Assembly (NCBI GenBank): GCA_029237695.1
Contig: CM055268.1
Span: 49,928,418 to 49,992,417, forward strand
Source of the DNA: Conchocele bisecta
Lineage: Eukaryota; Mollusca; Bivalvia; Lucinida; Thyasiridae
Length of the DNA: 64,000 nucleotides
Reading direction: 5' to 3'
A program made the translations under genes and the position numbers. Under the pieces are notes generated by a model. That model worked only from the letters and a program-made list of their open reading frames with translations, was not told the DNA's origin and made no database searches. Shown in pieces: positions 1 through 12,082 of this stretch (within the stretch, counting starts at the first letter, position 1; each line of letters starts with the position of its first letter).

Positions 1-3000
1 TTGGAATAAAGCTGATTAACGGTATACTAAGTCACAATTTTATCCCATTCCGATAGTTTGGTAAAAAGTTATTCAGAACATGGTCAAAATGATTAGTGGT
101 CCTGCTTACTAAATGAATAGATCAACAACAGATCTGTTAAAGAAAGCTTCATAAACCAATAATACACATGCAAATATACCGACATTGGTTATCATTTTAT
201 TCCCGTATTATTCGCAAAACACAAGGACAAAATGGACTGATATTTTGATCAAATTTGGCTGGGTCTCCGCTAGGCGGATACAGATAATAGACGACAGATG
301 AAATAGTAAAAGCCATCTGTTTAGCCGTGATTATCTCGACTAAGAACTGCCTTGAATGTTCAGGGAATTTAGACGGAATATGGACATTTTCACGAAAATT
401 ATTATTAGGTGCGCAGAATTAACAGACACGATTGTAATCCCAACAAACATACAGTCTCCACCCCTGCCCATATTTTGTGAGGTCACCCCCAATGAAGCAA
501 AGAAGTCCCTCATCACCACCCAGACCAAACATGGGTACCCTGTGTACAAATAAATTTTAGGAAGCCCACCCACTGCAATACAAATACTTAATACAAATAC
601 TGCACTTCAATTTTTGTACTTGTTTGGTCACTGTTGTTATAGTTTTCTAAATCGTGTAAACACGTGACTTCTGAAAACACTTGTCTTAAGAAAACAACAT
701 GAATAATCAGACATGTAAAATATTGGTGTGTGCAAAGCCACATACACGGTGCGAAGCCGGGTACATCACTTACTTAATAGAAATACTGCACCGGCCTATA
801 TTCATGATATTTCGGGAAAAGTCACCGCTGTGCAAATGCATGCAGTGTACCTGGATTCGCACACCTCAATTTTTTTACTTATTTCATCACTGTTGTTACA
901 GTTTTTTTTAAACACATTTGACTCTCGGAAGGGGGGGGGGGAGGGGGGGGGGATGAAAGTAGTGTATTTTTTAAGTAGCTAAAAGCCTATATAGACGATA
1001 GTGAATAGATAACAGATAATAGCCTAAATATATAATGAATTGACTTGTTGGACTGAAAAACTATATTCAAAGTGAATCTACAAGTATCGAGGTGCCACAA
1101 ACACACAGAGTCCGAGATGCACCATAAATTAGAAATTAAGCTATTTAAACAACAATTGTGGAAACAACATTGGTCGCGAAAACCAATGACTCGGCACATG
1201 CACAGGCAATGTTGAATATCCCCACCCACTTGATTTCATGTTAGATTGAATACAATGGAATTTTTTTAGTAGCCCTGTGGTTAAAAGTGCTGTCGAAGTC
1301 AGCACGATTCAAATATTGGTCAACAGTAATAAAGAAATAATTCTTACCTGAAATGAATGTTTCGTGTCTGGAAGCCTAGTAGACTTATGTAAAATGTAGG
1401 TCAATTATTGATGCGTCTTGGGCCATGGCTGTCGCCGTATTGTCCTCTCAACTTTAGCAAATTTGCATAAATGTACGTCTGTAGCATTCACAAATCGTCG
1501 AGTACACAATGAGTATCTGTATTTCCGTATTTAGAGCTTATCAACAATGAAGACAGCAATAATTTCAAGATGTCAACCAGTACGTGTAATGGCAGGACAC
1601 GAAATGTAGTATGACATCACAATGAAAATACAATCGCATTTAACAACAAATAGCTGACTTTTTAAACATAAATTTGTTATTGGTTGGTATATTACATTAA
1701 AAAAAAGTGTCCTGTGTCCAATAAATTGGACACATGACACTATGGCGTTTAGTAAAAAGGTTCAAATATTGACTCTTTATGTACCAGACGTTCTAAATGA
1801 GGCTCCATACGGGATAATCTATTTAAATAAAACTAAATTTCATTGGGAAGCTATTTTTTTGCAAATTACATGCGTATTATTATTTTAATATAACCTATCA
1901 ATGTTTACAGGTGTTAGCATGTTTCAATATTGAACTAACATATAGCTTGTTGGTATTGGCACACTTTCATGTTACGAAGTTTCCCGCAGCGAACCCCATT
2001 CGGCCCATCGACCGATTGTAATTATAGAACGCCTGAAACTATTCACGAGAATATAGGCGTTCTATGAAAAAACACACTGCTAATCAGTACAGATCATCGA
2101 TAGACAGCATCAAGTTTCGATTCGTCAAGTGTAGATACTGATCAGATTTCAATGATGTACAAACACCGTTATCGATTGTAAATTTCTATACTGGTTTCAC
2201 TTACCACCAATGTCAAGTAGTCCTACCTGATCCTATATTTGTTTATTGAATAATTAGCAATTTAAAATACATAATTCACGGTACAGATTATTAAAAACTG
2301 AAACTATTATTTGGATAGAAATGTTTGAAAATAGACACATTCTTATTCAATATTTATTTATTAAAACGTATGTCGACGAACCAAATAATGTGAGCAAATG
2401 TTTTGTTAATCACCACGATTTTCTATTCGTCCGTCCATATGTCTATCCAAAAGAGACAAATACTAATTAATTATTGATTGACATTGATCTTGATTTCAAG
2501 ATATGAAACACGTTACTGTCACATTTAAGCACACGTATACTTGTAATTTAAAACGAACATAAGAGAGAAAAATAATTTAAAACCCGTAGTCCAATAAAGT
2601 ATACGACTTAGCGTATATTTCACAGTCAGGAAAATGCGAGAATTTTGAAAAGTTCGATTTTTAAATAAAAATGGACGTATGAAGGCATAAACTTATTATT
2701 AAGATTTAAGTATCAAATTAAAGAAATAAAACATATCTAAATTGTCATATGCTATAATAGAATGTACAATATAGATAAGTGTGCTATAAAGTTTGGTAAA
2801 TGTAGACAATTTTGTTTTGTTGCAATATTTTGTATATAGCATATAAGGCGCAAATCTCTTGAATAAAAACTTAAATGGACATAGGAAAACAACTTTCTAG
2901 TATATACATATTTATACCATACGAAGGATAATACTTTATACATTGATGTCTGATGCTATAATAGGATGACATTTTAAAAATAATGATGTTATAGACAATT

Positions 3001-3084
3001 TTCCAAAATATTGCTATATTTTTCCATATAAAATCTTGACCAGGTAAGCAGGCAAACTGCCTCGATAACAAGGGGAGTAACTGG
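1..3084. other. Non-coding AT-rich DNA
   Basis: I see no supportable gene here; the short open frames have no recognisable domains or splice context. Two diverged direct copies of a block that includes ATACTGCA, a T-rich tract and CACTGTTGTTA lie at about 596-672 and 783-915. A G-rich tract sits at 931-952. Small hairpins are at 1707-1740 (16-bp arms, one mismatch) and 2024-2065 (11-bp arms). Confidence 0.6.
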
Positions 3085-3310
3085 CCATGCTAAGCCAGGC
3101 ATATTGGCGAAATAGTCCAGTATGCTCCACGCTAGCTACACCAGTCTGTCCTAGGTACTACTTGTTAAGCATGTAATGGTGAGTGAATCTCTGCAACGTT
3201 CGCAATTCGTTTATGGACACTGGCGATAACTCAATATATATAGATACAGAACGGTAATGCTGGAGTTACCTTCCGTCACAAGAATAGTCGATAATGAAAG
3301 AACTTGCGGC
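3085..3310. repeat. Diverged copy of dispersed repeat family A
   Basis: From about 3085 the sequence matches, with divergence, the repeat at 6965-7310 and 25508-25790. Shared landmarks in order are a CCTAGGTA block, GTGAATC(A/T)CTGCAACGTTC, an AATTCGTTT block, CTGGCGATAACTC and a CCGTCACAAG-like block. No protein is encoded. It is probably a non-autonomous element of unknown class; only the 3' part is present here. Confidence 0.5.
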
Positions 3311-3407
3311 GACGACGTTTTGTGGACTGTTCGTGGACAACGGAAACCTCACCGCGGTGAAGATATGCCTTCGGTAGTCTTGTTATATATAATTTACATG
3401 GATTACA

Positions 3408-3518
3408 ATGATTTAGAGCCTGTCTCCCATTGTGAACTTCAATGTTTGCATTCTCTCATCTGGCAGATGAGAGAATGCACACATCGAAGTGCACAGTGGA
3501 AGAAGGGCTCTAAATCAT
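3408..3518. repeat. Foldback (hairpin) element
   Basis: The arms begin ATGATTTAGAGCC (3408-3420) and end GGCTCTAAATCAT (3506-3518). The centre is a near-perfect hairpin around GCATTCTCTCATCTG/CAGATGAGAGAATGC (3449-3478). It would fold into one long hairpin, as a small MITE would. Open frames across it in both directions are a by-product of the palindrome. Confidence 0.6.
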
Positions 3519-3956
3519 TTATTTTGACACCGAATGGGTCAGTAGAAGAACGGGTCTGCGCAATGTAGTGCAATTTAGTGCTGTTTAGGATATCAGCCAA
3601 GCCAATACGAACGTACGTCGTAAAGTGGTCTAAGTTACGCAATATAATATCGAAGCCATTTCGTTAGACAGTAGTAAGATATCCGTACATACAAAGCGCT
3701 GGTGTGCATTTAGGCCTCACGTAATAGGCATAATTATCTAATAATGCAAATCTCACTATGTTTTATGACCCTGCAAGTGGTTATGTGGAAACCAAATACA
3801 CATAAGTGATGTGTCGTTACATAATCGGGCTTGGTGGTGTTTTGACCAGCATAGCTCCTAATGCGTACGTACTCCTGCACTGATACTGGAATTACCTTCC
3901 TAACTGGGAACACCGTGTTTCACCGATATTGTTTTTGAAAATAATCCACACTGTAC

Positions 3957-4406
3957 CAAGGTGTATGATCACGTGGTTACAACAACAACAACAAGTACTG
4001 AAACTTCCAGAAGCCCTCCGATTCAAAGTACGTATCCTTATATTTTGTCCGTATTATGGAACGGAGTTTGATGAAATATGGCGCACCAAACGCGTCTTGT
4101 TAAGCTGTATTTGATGGTCTCGGTACTTTGGCCCAAACTTATGTCGTTTTTTGCGAAGAATCGATTTCCGTGTCTTCTGACACGGAAGTCGATTCTTCGC
4201 AAAAGCTACATACGTATGTGCCGAACTCCCGGGACAGACCACCAAATGCAGCTCACGAAGACGCGTTTGCTGCGCCATATTTCATCACAATCAGTTGCCT
4301 ATTCAGGAAAATATCAAATAATACTTACTTTGGAGTGGGTGAGCTTTCAACACTTTGAGCCAGTGTTGTTGTTGTTCTTGGTGTAACCACGTGATCATGC
4401 ACCTTG
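3957..4406. mobile_element. 450-bp foldback MITE, copy 1
   Basis: The 24-bp TIRs start CAAGGTGTATGATCACGTGG (3957) and end as the reverse complement with one mismatch (4383-4406). CAACAACAAC runs follow just inside. The interior is itself palindromic: ATGGCGC(A/C)(A)CC...ACGCG blocks on both sides, and a central hairpin at about 4155-4200 built on GAATCGATTTCCGTGTC and its complement. Second and partial copies lie at 60034-60427 and 58530-58700. There is no coding capacity. Confidence 0.75.
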
Positions 4407-4410
4407 AGTA

Positions 4411-6964
4411 CGTGACGCGATCAAGTTGAAAGGAACTGTTACATCACACTGTAATCCGGCCCGTGGTCCAACGATGTTAGACATTTTTGGCGACCAATGG
4501 AGGACGTACATGTACACGTTATTATAATGTGTATGTGTGATCATATGCGATAGCAAGGAGTCAGATTTATATGTCCTTGTAAATCCAACCGTACGTCTGT
4601 CCCTCTTTCCGTACTTCCGTGATCATATTTACCTCTACGTCTACGTCTGCAGCCTATGCTCAATAAATGTAAATCCAATAATTGTTTACAAGAAAACATT
4701 GTTAATGTGACATTTACAGACTATCATAATTTTGCACTTACGAACATTTTGGTCGTAAGAAGTTTAGTGAAACGGCCCCCAGAATGACAAGGTGTGTGCT
4801 TGAATAAGTATTGACAGCATCAACTTTCCGGTCAGTTCGTGCCATTGACTATGTCATAGTATGTGTGTGCCAATATTTTATCCTAATACATGTACATATA
4901 TCTTATTATTTAAAATTACAGCAATGGATGTCAATAATTTAGCGCCAACTGCATAATGACAAAGAGACGTGATCTCAGATATGAGTGATGACAAACAATT
5001 ATATAATTTTAAATTGATATCGTATTTCTCAACACATACATGCGAGTCGCCAGAATAGAAACTGGGATTTGATACAAAACATGTGTTTATAATACTGAGA
5101 AAAAAAACACCCACTTTTCGAACGCTAGCTTTTGTACAATCAATGTCTACTCATTTAATTGTATTTAAATCCTTTAACATTGTACAACGGAAGTTTTACA
5201 CACTTAGTAATAGTAATATCAATTCAAAAATCTAAATATTATGTTTCGAAAACCCTGCTCCCTGGTACAATAATAGAACAGTTTATGATGGTATATAGCG
5301 GAAGAAAACACGCACCCGTTGGATTTTAATCACATTACATACTGGTTTTGGTTGATACATGTCAGTTTCATTTCAAACATGAAGCAGTATGGTGTTTACG
5401 ACGGCAAGTCAAAGTTGTGAGATATTGTCAGAAAATGACGTCACCATGTTAGAAGTTTCTAACCGTCTCGCTGGGGTGGATGACCATGGTTATTCTGGTT
5501 ACCAATGTTACTCGTGATGATTCGAACATTACCAACAAACACCGTAACAAAATAATGACCAAAATTAAGTTGACGTCATGAACTAACTTTACTGACGTGG
5601 CGTCTTTGACAACAATTCTAAACGTCAGAAACGAAACACATGTTGTATGCATATCTGAAAACTAACGTAGCCATCAGATTTATTTTTAGATAATATAGTC
5701 AGAATTCGTTACAGCGGCACACGTTACAGCGGCATATTCGCCTCCCGGCACAATAAGCCGCCAAACCAATCGGCATGCTCTTTAATCTGCTCGATATACC
5801 GGCAAATTCGGCTTCCGGCACCGGCATGGAATTCCCGCAAACGAATAAACAGTTTAAGTCTTATTTAATGTGCGTTATAAGGGCGCCGGTACCCGGCGTC
5901 ACTGGTACCAGCTCTGTTATCCGGCATTACGTGCCGGAAACCGATATTCGAAAACCAGTCACTGACCATATCTAAACAATTTCACGGCTGATTAACCCCG
6001 ACCTGCTGTCATAAATCGCGGCAATTAACGTGTCGGTACCTTGTCACCTGCTGTGATGTACTATTTTGCAAACATCAGTTAAGAAATGAACAGTTAGCAA
6101 TTAAATTTACAAGTGATTAAATCCAGCAAGGACCGATACAAAAATATCATAATCGTGAACAATTTAAATAAGTATCGTGTAACATTGCCTCTGGGGCGAG
6201 TTCAGATAGGGACGAATCGTCATGTAAATATTTAAAGGGAAACCACTCTACATGTTTTTGCGTTGTATTTTTATACATTTTAGCATGTAAATTAAAACAA
6301 ACTGTTTATTAAAATAATGTATGTGTTTATTTTCTATATGCACATGTTTGCGAATTGCTAACAATAAAGAAACAATTTCACAGATAATCCGGTATTCACC
6401 ACGCGCTCTACAATTAACAACAGGTTCGCCTGCAACCTAGACTTTGTCAAATACCGGATTAGCTTTGATGTTGCTTTATCAATGTGGTGACAAATAAGTA
6501 TATATCTCGCCGATAATGCTAATGTAAAATTACAGCAAATAGCGTCGATACAATGCATGGTTACCAATTACCGACATGTTCCAATTGCCGTAATTATCAC
6601 GACAGTCTGATAGCGATGAGAAAATCGCCGATTATTTATACCGGTATATTCGTTATAACGGCAGATTCATCTCTGACGAACTATGCCGTTGTAACGAATG
6701 TAACAGAAACTTACCGATTATGCGGATTTCAATTGTGACCCATGTGACGCGTTGGCGTGTTAATCTGACAAGTCATGCTAGACGTTGCGACGTTTGACTT
6801 TATTGACACAATTGTTTAACAGTAGTTGACGTTTGCATGCAAAAACAAAAACGAAATAATGCACCTATCTCAAATACATTGTCCAGAATCAATAATATAG
6901 AGTAAACGGGACAATACATTTCTGCGTGAACATATATAGTGTATTGTTTATATTTAATAAGGTA
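4411..6964. other. Non-coding interval with small repeats
   Basis: No gene is supported. The segment 4645-4785 is a copy of dispersed repeat family C (see 28446-28690), here on the opposite strand. The segments 5690-6010 and 6560-6740 are relatively rich in CCGGCA/ATACCGG motifs, but I could not assign them to a known element. Confidence 0.5.
4645..4785 (-). repeat. Dispersed repeat family C, copy 1
   Basis: This is the reverse-complement counterpart of 28446-28690. It shares CTCAATAAATGTAAATCCA, a TTTACAAGAAAACA block, a CATTTACAGACTAT block and the terminal motif AGTTTAGTGAAACGG. A further partial copy is at 41921-42035. It is probably a MITE. Confidence 0.6.
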
Positions 6965-7310
6965 TACAATTTAATGTTGTCACCCTCCGTGGAGACGTAC
7001 ATAAATTGCACATGCCGCCCATATTTCAGGGCGTCAGCGCGGGGTATTGGGTATAGTTTTCAACTAGCAATAAACACGCCTCGGATAAACCTCATTGGCT
7101 ATGGTACTGCCACTGCGCAAAGCTGACTACACCTGTTAGTCTAGGTATTTGATCCTCAAATAATTATTCATTTAATGGTCAGTGAATCACTGTAACGTTC
7201 ATACTTCGTTTGTTAATACTGGCGATAACTCTTATAGACTTTCATAACAATTCTAACTGTAAGGCTAAAGTTATCTCCCATCACAAGCATAGCTAACAAT
7301 GAATCGACTT
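6965..7310 (+). repeat. Dispersed repeat family A, copy 2
   Basis: This copy is about 90% identical to 25508-25790 over the first ~160 bp, which contain CTCCGTGGAGAC, ATATTTCAGGGCGTCAGCG, CGGGGTATTGGGTATAG, CACGCCTCGGATAAACCTCA and GCCACTGCGCAAAGCT. It then continues with the GTGAATCACTGTAACGTTC block also seen at 3085-3310. A fragment starting GTCAGTCTCCGTGGAGAC occurs at about 22167. The open frame across it (6926-7126) recurs in the other copy only because the DNA is repeated. Confidence 0.7.
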
Positions 7311-8014
7311 GACGATCCTAGTAGAACCTACCCGACGCGACGACTGGCGATTGTGGCCTGAACCAATCCACAGGTTGAAGTAACGGACCAATGTTTATAA
7401 GTGCATTAAACACACATACAGGTATTAGTAAGGGAACAAATAAGTTAATGAATGTTTTGCTCTCTGTTTTAACTGATAACACAATACATAGGTAATGCGT
7501 TATCAAATGGAGTAAACACATATCAGTAAGTGAAAAAAAAAGAAAAAAAGAAGTTAATCAATGTAATTTTACTCCCTGTTACCTTGAAAAATAAGTTAAT
7601 GAATGTTTTTACTCCCTGTTATAACACATTACATGTGAACAAATCTTGGAAATTTGGAACCCCACAACGGTCCATCATGAGGATCTGACCTCGATGTTCT
7701 AATGGACACACATGTGGAAAACCCGTAGCAAGGATGTTAAACGGTTTTAATTTCACTAATTGTGTTTAGAAAGCGGAAGAAAATCAGAGAAAGAGAAATA
7801 AATAAAACACCGCCACGAAATTGTGGCATCATATAACGTCACTACGTAGTGAATACAAATGTCTAAAACAGTATAGTATACAATTCTATAACCAAGCGAA
7901 TCGCCTGTGTATAAACCGACATATTTGTGGCTGTGACTGGAAAATAGGGCTCATGTGATTTGCGACCAGTGAAGCTCCTCATTAAATATATACGTATGTA
8001 TCTTATTATTTAAA
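7311..8014. other. Non-coding interval
   Basis: I see no gene. A short direct repeat with GTTAATGAATGTTTT and ACTCCCTGTTA occurs at about 7444-7620. The block TTGTGGCTGTGACTGGAAAAT (7924) recurs in diverged form at 9341 and 25878, which suggests old repeat fragments. Confidence 0.5.
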
Positions 8015-8524
8015 TGTATACATGTCCACTGAATAGGCACAATATGTTATTTATAAGAATAAAATAAGTTTATCATTGTGTCACTATTCCATCAGTTCTA
8101 AAGATTACGAATGGCCGCTATACAAATATAATCATTTACTAACATTTATTTTACTAATAGTGACGCGCGTTGGTATCAGGCTATTTTCATATGCAAACGA
8201 GGCACTGTATGTTTTAATTATTTATATGTATTAAATGCGTCGCCAGAAAAAGAAAATATTTTCGACAGATTATAAAGTATGATAATCGCACATCAAAACA
8301 TAAATACAGAGTATACATAGTAATGTCCGTTAACATTTTAAGGAAACACGGTTATCGCCCCTGATATCAGTGTGGAAAGTTACATCTGATATAAAATGTA
8401 TAATAATGCCAATCAATATGTGGGGTAATGGTGAATGAATGTTTATTTTGCCAGACAATGTCTCAGATGATGTCTCTGATATAAAGAACATGTTGTGCCT
8501 ACTGCGTGGACATATGCCTTTAAA
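8015..8524 (-). mobile_element. MITE family B, copy 1
   Basis: This ~510-bp element ends in inverted copies of a CATG(C/T)CCACTGAGTAGGCACAA-type sequence. Internal blocks such as GGAAACACGGTTATCGCCCC, ATCAGTGTGGAAA and AGACATCATCTGA-type motifs are shared with copies at 26105-26615 and 27616-28054. The same family forms the two halves (51748-51849 and 58346-58530) that flank the large transposon at 51850-58345. No protein is encoded. Confidence 0.7.
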
Positions 8525-9756
8525 GTGCTACCTACATAAGCATGCTCATGTATATTGGGATACAGACAGCCTTCGTAAGCTTACGTATGCACTATCACAT
8601 TGATTCCTATATTACTTTAGATATCTGAGACGTTCCATGTCAAAGCGAAAGCCATCAAATTGATCCAACGTCCAGTGTAGCCGATTTCACCAACATTGCA
8701 AAGTATACTTATGTAGCAAAGTATACTTTGAGGGAGACATTTTCAATTTAAGGATAAATTTATTAAATTTTATTATGCTGAATTTATTACATTATCACGG
8801 CCATTTTGGCTGTGATAATGTAATACATTCAGTATAATAATTCTGCATACTTTTAATCATCAAATGTATGCAGTCGTTAGTTCTATATGAAATAATGCAT
8901 TTCGGGAAAAATAAATGATTACTCCTTCAAAGTACATGTATACAATTTTTCGGCTACAGGTCATAGTCTACACTGCTCGTCACTACACTACACTGTTCCG
9001 TGTTGTTACTAATATCACACTGGAATGGTGAACATACATATTCTGATAAGACTGTGCGGATGCGCAGGTTGATATGGATCGACACAGGTCGCCAAACCCA
9101 TACGCTCCATTTCACCAGGCACAGCCAGATTAAAGGTCTTCGTTGCTGGGAGTAACTATGCTTCCCAGCGTAATATTTAAAGATTACAACAGTACTAGTG
9201 TGCTATGATCAAACTTCGCGGACATGTTGTAGGCTGATCAGGGACTACACTAATTGCAAAGTCAATAATCCCATCTTTGCGGTGACTCGTCACATATGTG
9301 TACCTGTCCTGTTATAAATACATGTCAATAATCATAACATTTGGCTGTGATTGGAGAAATGGGGCTTATGGGTTTTGCGCTCAGTGCAGATCCAGACCAG
9401 CATGTGCACCAACACAGTCTGATCAGGATCTAAACTGTTCGCCATTTCATCAATGAAAAACCCGTGGTGCTTCCAACAAGCTACATGAGTGTGTTATCTG
9501 ACCAGGATCTACACTGATTACAAAACAGATAAGCCCTATTTCCCAGGTCACGGCTACACATACTCATTAAGTAATATTACCTTTCAAGGCCAAAGAACCT
9601 CCGATTCTGATGATGTGTTGTAGGCTGGTCAGGAACTACAGTGTTCATTAAGTCAATAAGCCAGTATATATCGTGCCTGGTCGCATAGTTGTACCAGTTC
9701 AATAATAATCATTGTATAAAATATGTATGTGATCAAAATCCTGTCAAGGCCAAACA
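8525..9756. other. Non-coding interval with a hairpin and old repeats
   Basis: A strong inverted repeat spans about 8764-8843. Its arms carry TATTATGCTGAATTTATTAC and the near-complement around a GGCCATTTTGGC centre. From about 9200 to 9660 there are diverged tandem-like repeats of GGCTG(A/G)TCAGG(G/A)ACTACA followed by AAGTCAATAA. No gene is supported. Confidence 0.5.
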
Positions 9757-11452
9757 ATGTCCAATCCCTGTGGTGAACTACCACCGGAGCTGGTCGGAGA
9801 CTTTCTGAGGGGCAATGAAACCTTAAATGTACCTGGATACACATTTTTCGGCCATAATAGGACAATTATGCATACTAATGCCAGGCGAGGTAGTGGTGGT
9901 GTGGGAGCTTTGGTTAAAAAACGAATTACTATCTGTATATAAAGTGTCAATACTGGACAATAGTGTCGAAGATATTTTGTGGCTCAAATTATCTGGCAAA
10001 ACTGAGTGTGACTCCATTGTGTTATGTGTGTGCTATTTGCCCTCGGCCGATTCGTCAAGGCACGTCGATTCGGAGACATTTTATTGTAATTTGCTTGAGC
10101 AAGTATACGCCTACCATAATATGGGTCACTTGTAAATCTGTGGTGATATGAACTCACGCATAGGTAGTGAAGCCGATTATATTGAAGGCGTTGATGACGT
10201 CATACGTGGAGAGGTTAAATATCACACCTGCAACTCTAACGGCGACCTATTGATTGACTTTCCTTGTCGACTGTGGGATTTGTGTAGTGAACGGTCGTGT
10301 CGGAGTAGACGAATATACCTATGTATACGAGGCAGCTCAGTTGTGGATTATGTATTGACTCCGTATGAGCAGTTACAGTTTGTGAGCGACTTTAAGGTAG
10401 TGTTGAATTAGCCGCCGACATGAACATGGAGAGTAACTCCAAGATACCAGATCACTCTTTGCCCACATGGATTACGTCCCTTCACTCCGGTACAATTTGT
10501 GAAAGTGACACAGTCCCGAGCACACCCCATTCACCACCCAAAACATATTTCAATATATCCCATGGTATTGACAACTTTCTGTCGGATTCTCAGAGATTAA
10601 CTCGCGTGGAAACACCATAAACAAAATAGAACATGACCTACAAGGAGAATCAAACAAATGTGACACAGGCTTACACCTCGCTCTTCGATATGTTATCAGC
10701 CGAAATGGAATTGCACAAATACCAAACGTGATCGTCATGGTAAAAAAGACAAAACCAATGTACAAACCCTACTGGTCAGATGTACTCCAAAGACAATGAG
10801 ATATTGTTTGTACTAAAGAAACTGACAGGTTACGAGCAAACCCTACACAAAAACTGTTAGAATGAGAATCTTTTAACTCTGAGCGCAAAGTGTTTGCTAA
10901 AATGAACAGGAAAGCAAAATGCGCTTATCAGCTATCGGAACAAAACCGCATCGGTGATCTTGGTGAATCTTCGGACAGCCGCAGCTTTTGGAAGGAAATC
11001 GGCAAAATCGGCATACAGAACGACCAGAAACGCAACATCCCGATGGAAGAGCGGTGACGTCTCACATGACGTCGGCATCGTCCTGTCACGTTGGAAATCC
11101 GACTACGCTAGCCTTTACAGAGACGATGACACGACTGGCGCTTTCGACAATGAACATTATCGACGGATACAAACTGACCTCCAGCATAACATGATTCCCT
11201 CCATAGACCGTGACGTCACGGAATTGAACTACCCTATCACTTTAAAGGAGGTTGAGACGAGTGTATTGAAAGCTAAGGTAAAAGGAGCTCTTGTATTAGA
11301 CAATGTTCCAGCGTCCGTGCTACGTAACACTACATGTATAACGGCCCTACACAAAAGCATACGTCACTGCTTTGCAACCGGTACTGTCCCAAATGATTGG
11401 GCTCGTGGCCTCATTAAACCCATTCCCAAACCAGATTCCAAAGACCCGAGGA
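9757..11452 (+). pseudogene. Non-LTR retrotransposon endonuclease/RT polyprotein, 5' part
   Basis: This is the N-terminal part of an APE-type endonuclease plus reverse transcriptase ORF. Positions 9757-10470 read as endonuclease: a GSGGVGALVK stretch, then VLCVCYLP, then ICGDMNSRIG at about 10136-10165 (the catalytic D-x-N region), then SSVVDYVL near 10335 and an IPDHS motif near 10447 where such enzymes have SDH. Positions 10954-11452 carry the start of the RT domain, ending in a KPIPKP motif. Breaks are a frameshift near 9930, an in-frame TAA at 10133-10135 and a further local frameshift at about 10258-10320. The frame runs directly into the Polinton left end. Exact clade (CR1, Jockey or RTE-like) is not determined. 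Confidence 0.75.
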
Positions 11453-11453
11453 A
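11448..11453. repeat. Target site duplication, left copy (GAGGAA)
   Basis: GAGGA(A) at 11448-11453 is repeated at 21716-21721, just outside the two Polinton ends. The sixth base can belong either to the duplication or to the TIR, so the TSD is 5 or 6 bp. Removing the element plus one copy restores an uninterrupted RT reading frame, which confirms the boundary. Six-bp duplications are typical of Polintons. Confidence 0.9.
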
Positions 11454-11649
11454 GTAGTAGTAAGGGAGTCAAAATGATACCACCTACCGTGATATCATTT
11501 ATAACCCTCTATAATACCCCCAACACCCCCGAAAAATCAAAAATTGGTTAACGAGGAAAATTGTCTCCCGACAGCAAATTTATGAATTTTTGGAGAAAAT
11601 AATTTTGAAAAGAGGGAGTCCCAATTATATTGGTAATTGACTTTTGAAA
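11453..11649 (+). repeat. Polinton left terminal inverted repeat
   Basis: It starts AGTAGTAGTAAGGGAGTC and ends at GACTTTTGAAA. Aligned with the reverse complement of 21519-21715 I count three mismatches in 197 bp (about 98.5% identity): A/C near base 10, T/A in the CTATAATAC block and A/C in the CCCAACACCC block. The AGT...ACT termini are as expected for Polintons. Confidence 0.92.
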
Positions 11650-11688
11650 GTATATATTGGTGTCATAAATACATCATGTTTTTTGTTT

Positions 11689-11704
11689 ACGTCCAATTGA
11701 ACAG
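11689..11704 (-). promoter_or_regulatory. Conserved motif upstream of the 115-residue ORF
   Basis: ACGTCCAATTGAACAG is the exact reverse complement of the core of the motif that occurs twice, at 21057-21078 and 21142-21164, in the divergent region at the other end of the element. It lies about 30 bp before the ATG of the 11735 ORF. Placement before genes at both ends suggests a shared promoter or replication signal of the Polinton. This is inference from repetition only. Confidence 0.5.
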
Positions 11705-11734
11705 AAAAAACGAGTACCAATATTATTAGAGAAA

Positions 11735-12082
11735 ATGGATAATACAATACAATTTGAATTGAAAATTTTTAATGACTGTGTTGAAGAAGTTTACGAAGCT
11801 TACGGGGGTTATAATCCTGTATATAAATTCTATAAAATGAGAACACTAGGCGATATCGAATACATGAAATACCAGCGTAATTTATTACGCTCCGATAAAA
11901 ACGTTACATTTACAATATTATACCGGCAATTATGTCAACTATACAAGAGGCAAATACAAACATTAAGACGGATAATGCGTATCGGATATGAAACTAAGGC
12001 GTATTATATAAAAATGTTAAAACCCAACGATTCGTTTACGAATGTACATTTCTACGATATCGCTTATAAATTTATGTTGTAA
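11735..12082 (+). CDS. Hypothetical 115-residue Polinton protein
   Basis: This is an intact small ORF just inside the left TIR. The protein is basic and tyrosine-rich, has no signal peptide or membrane segment, and seems mostly helical. A YKRQ...RRIMRIGYETK stretch lies in the second half. I do not recognise the family. Its position next to the terminal repeat and behind the conserved ACGTCCAATTGAACA motif favours a real element gene. Unlike most genes in the element it shows no frameshift, so it could be either the least damaged gene or simply too short to have been hit. Confidence 0.5.
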   Translation: MDNTIQFELKIFNDCVEEVYEAYGGYNPVYKFYKMRTLGDIEYMKYQRNLLRSDKNVTFTILYRQLCQLYKRQIQTLRRIMRIGYETKAYYIKMLKPNDSFTNVHFYDIAYKFML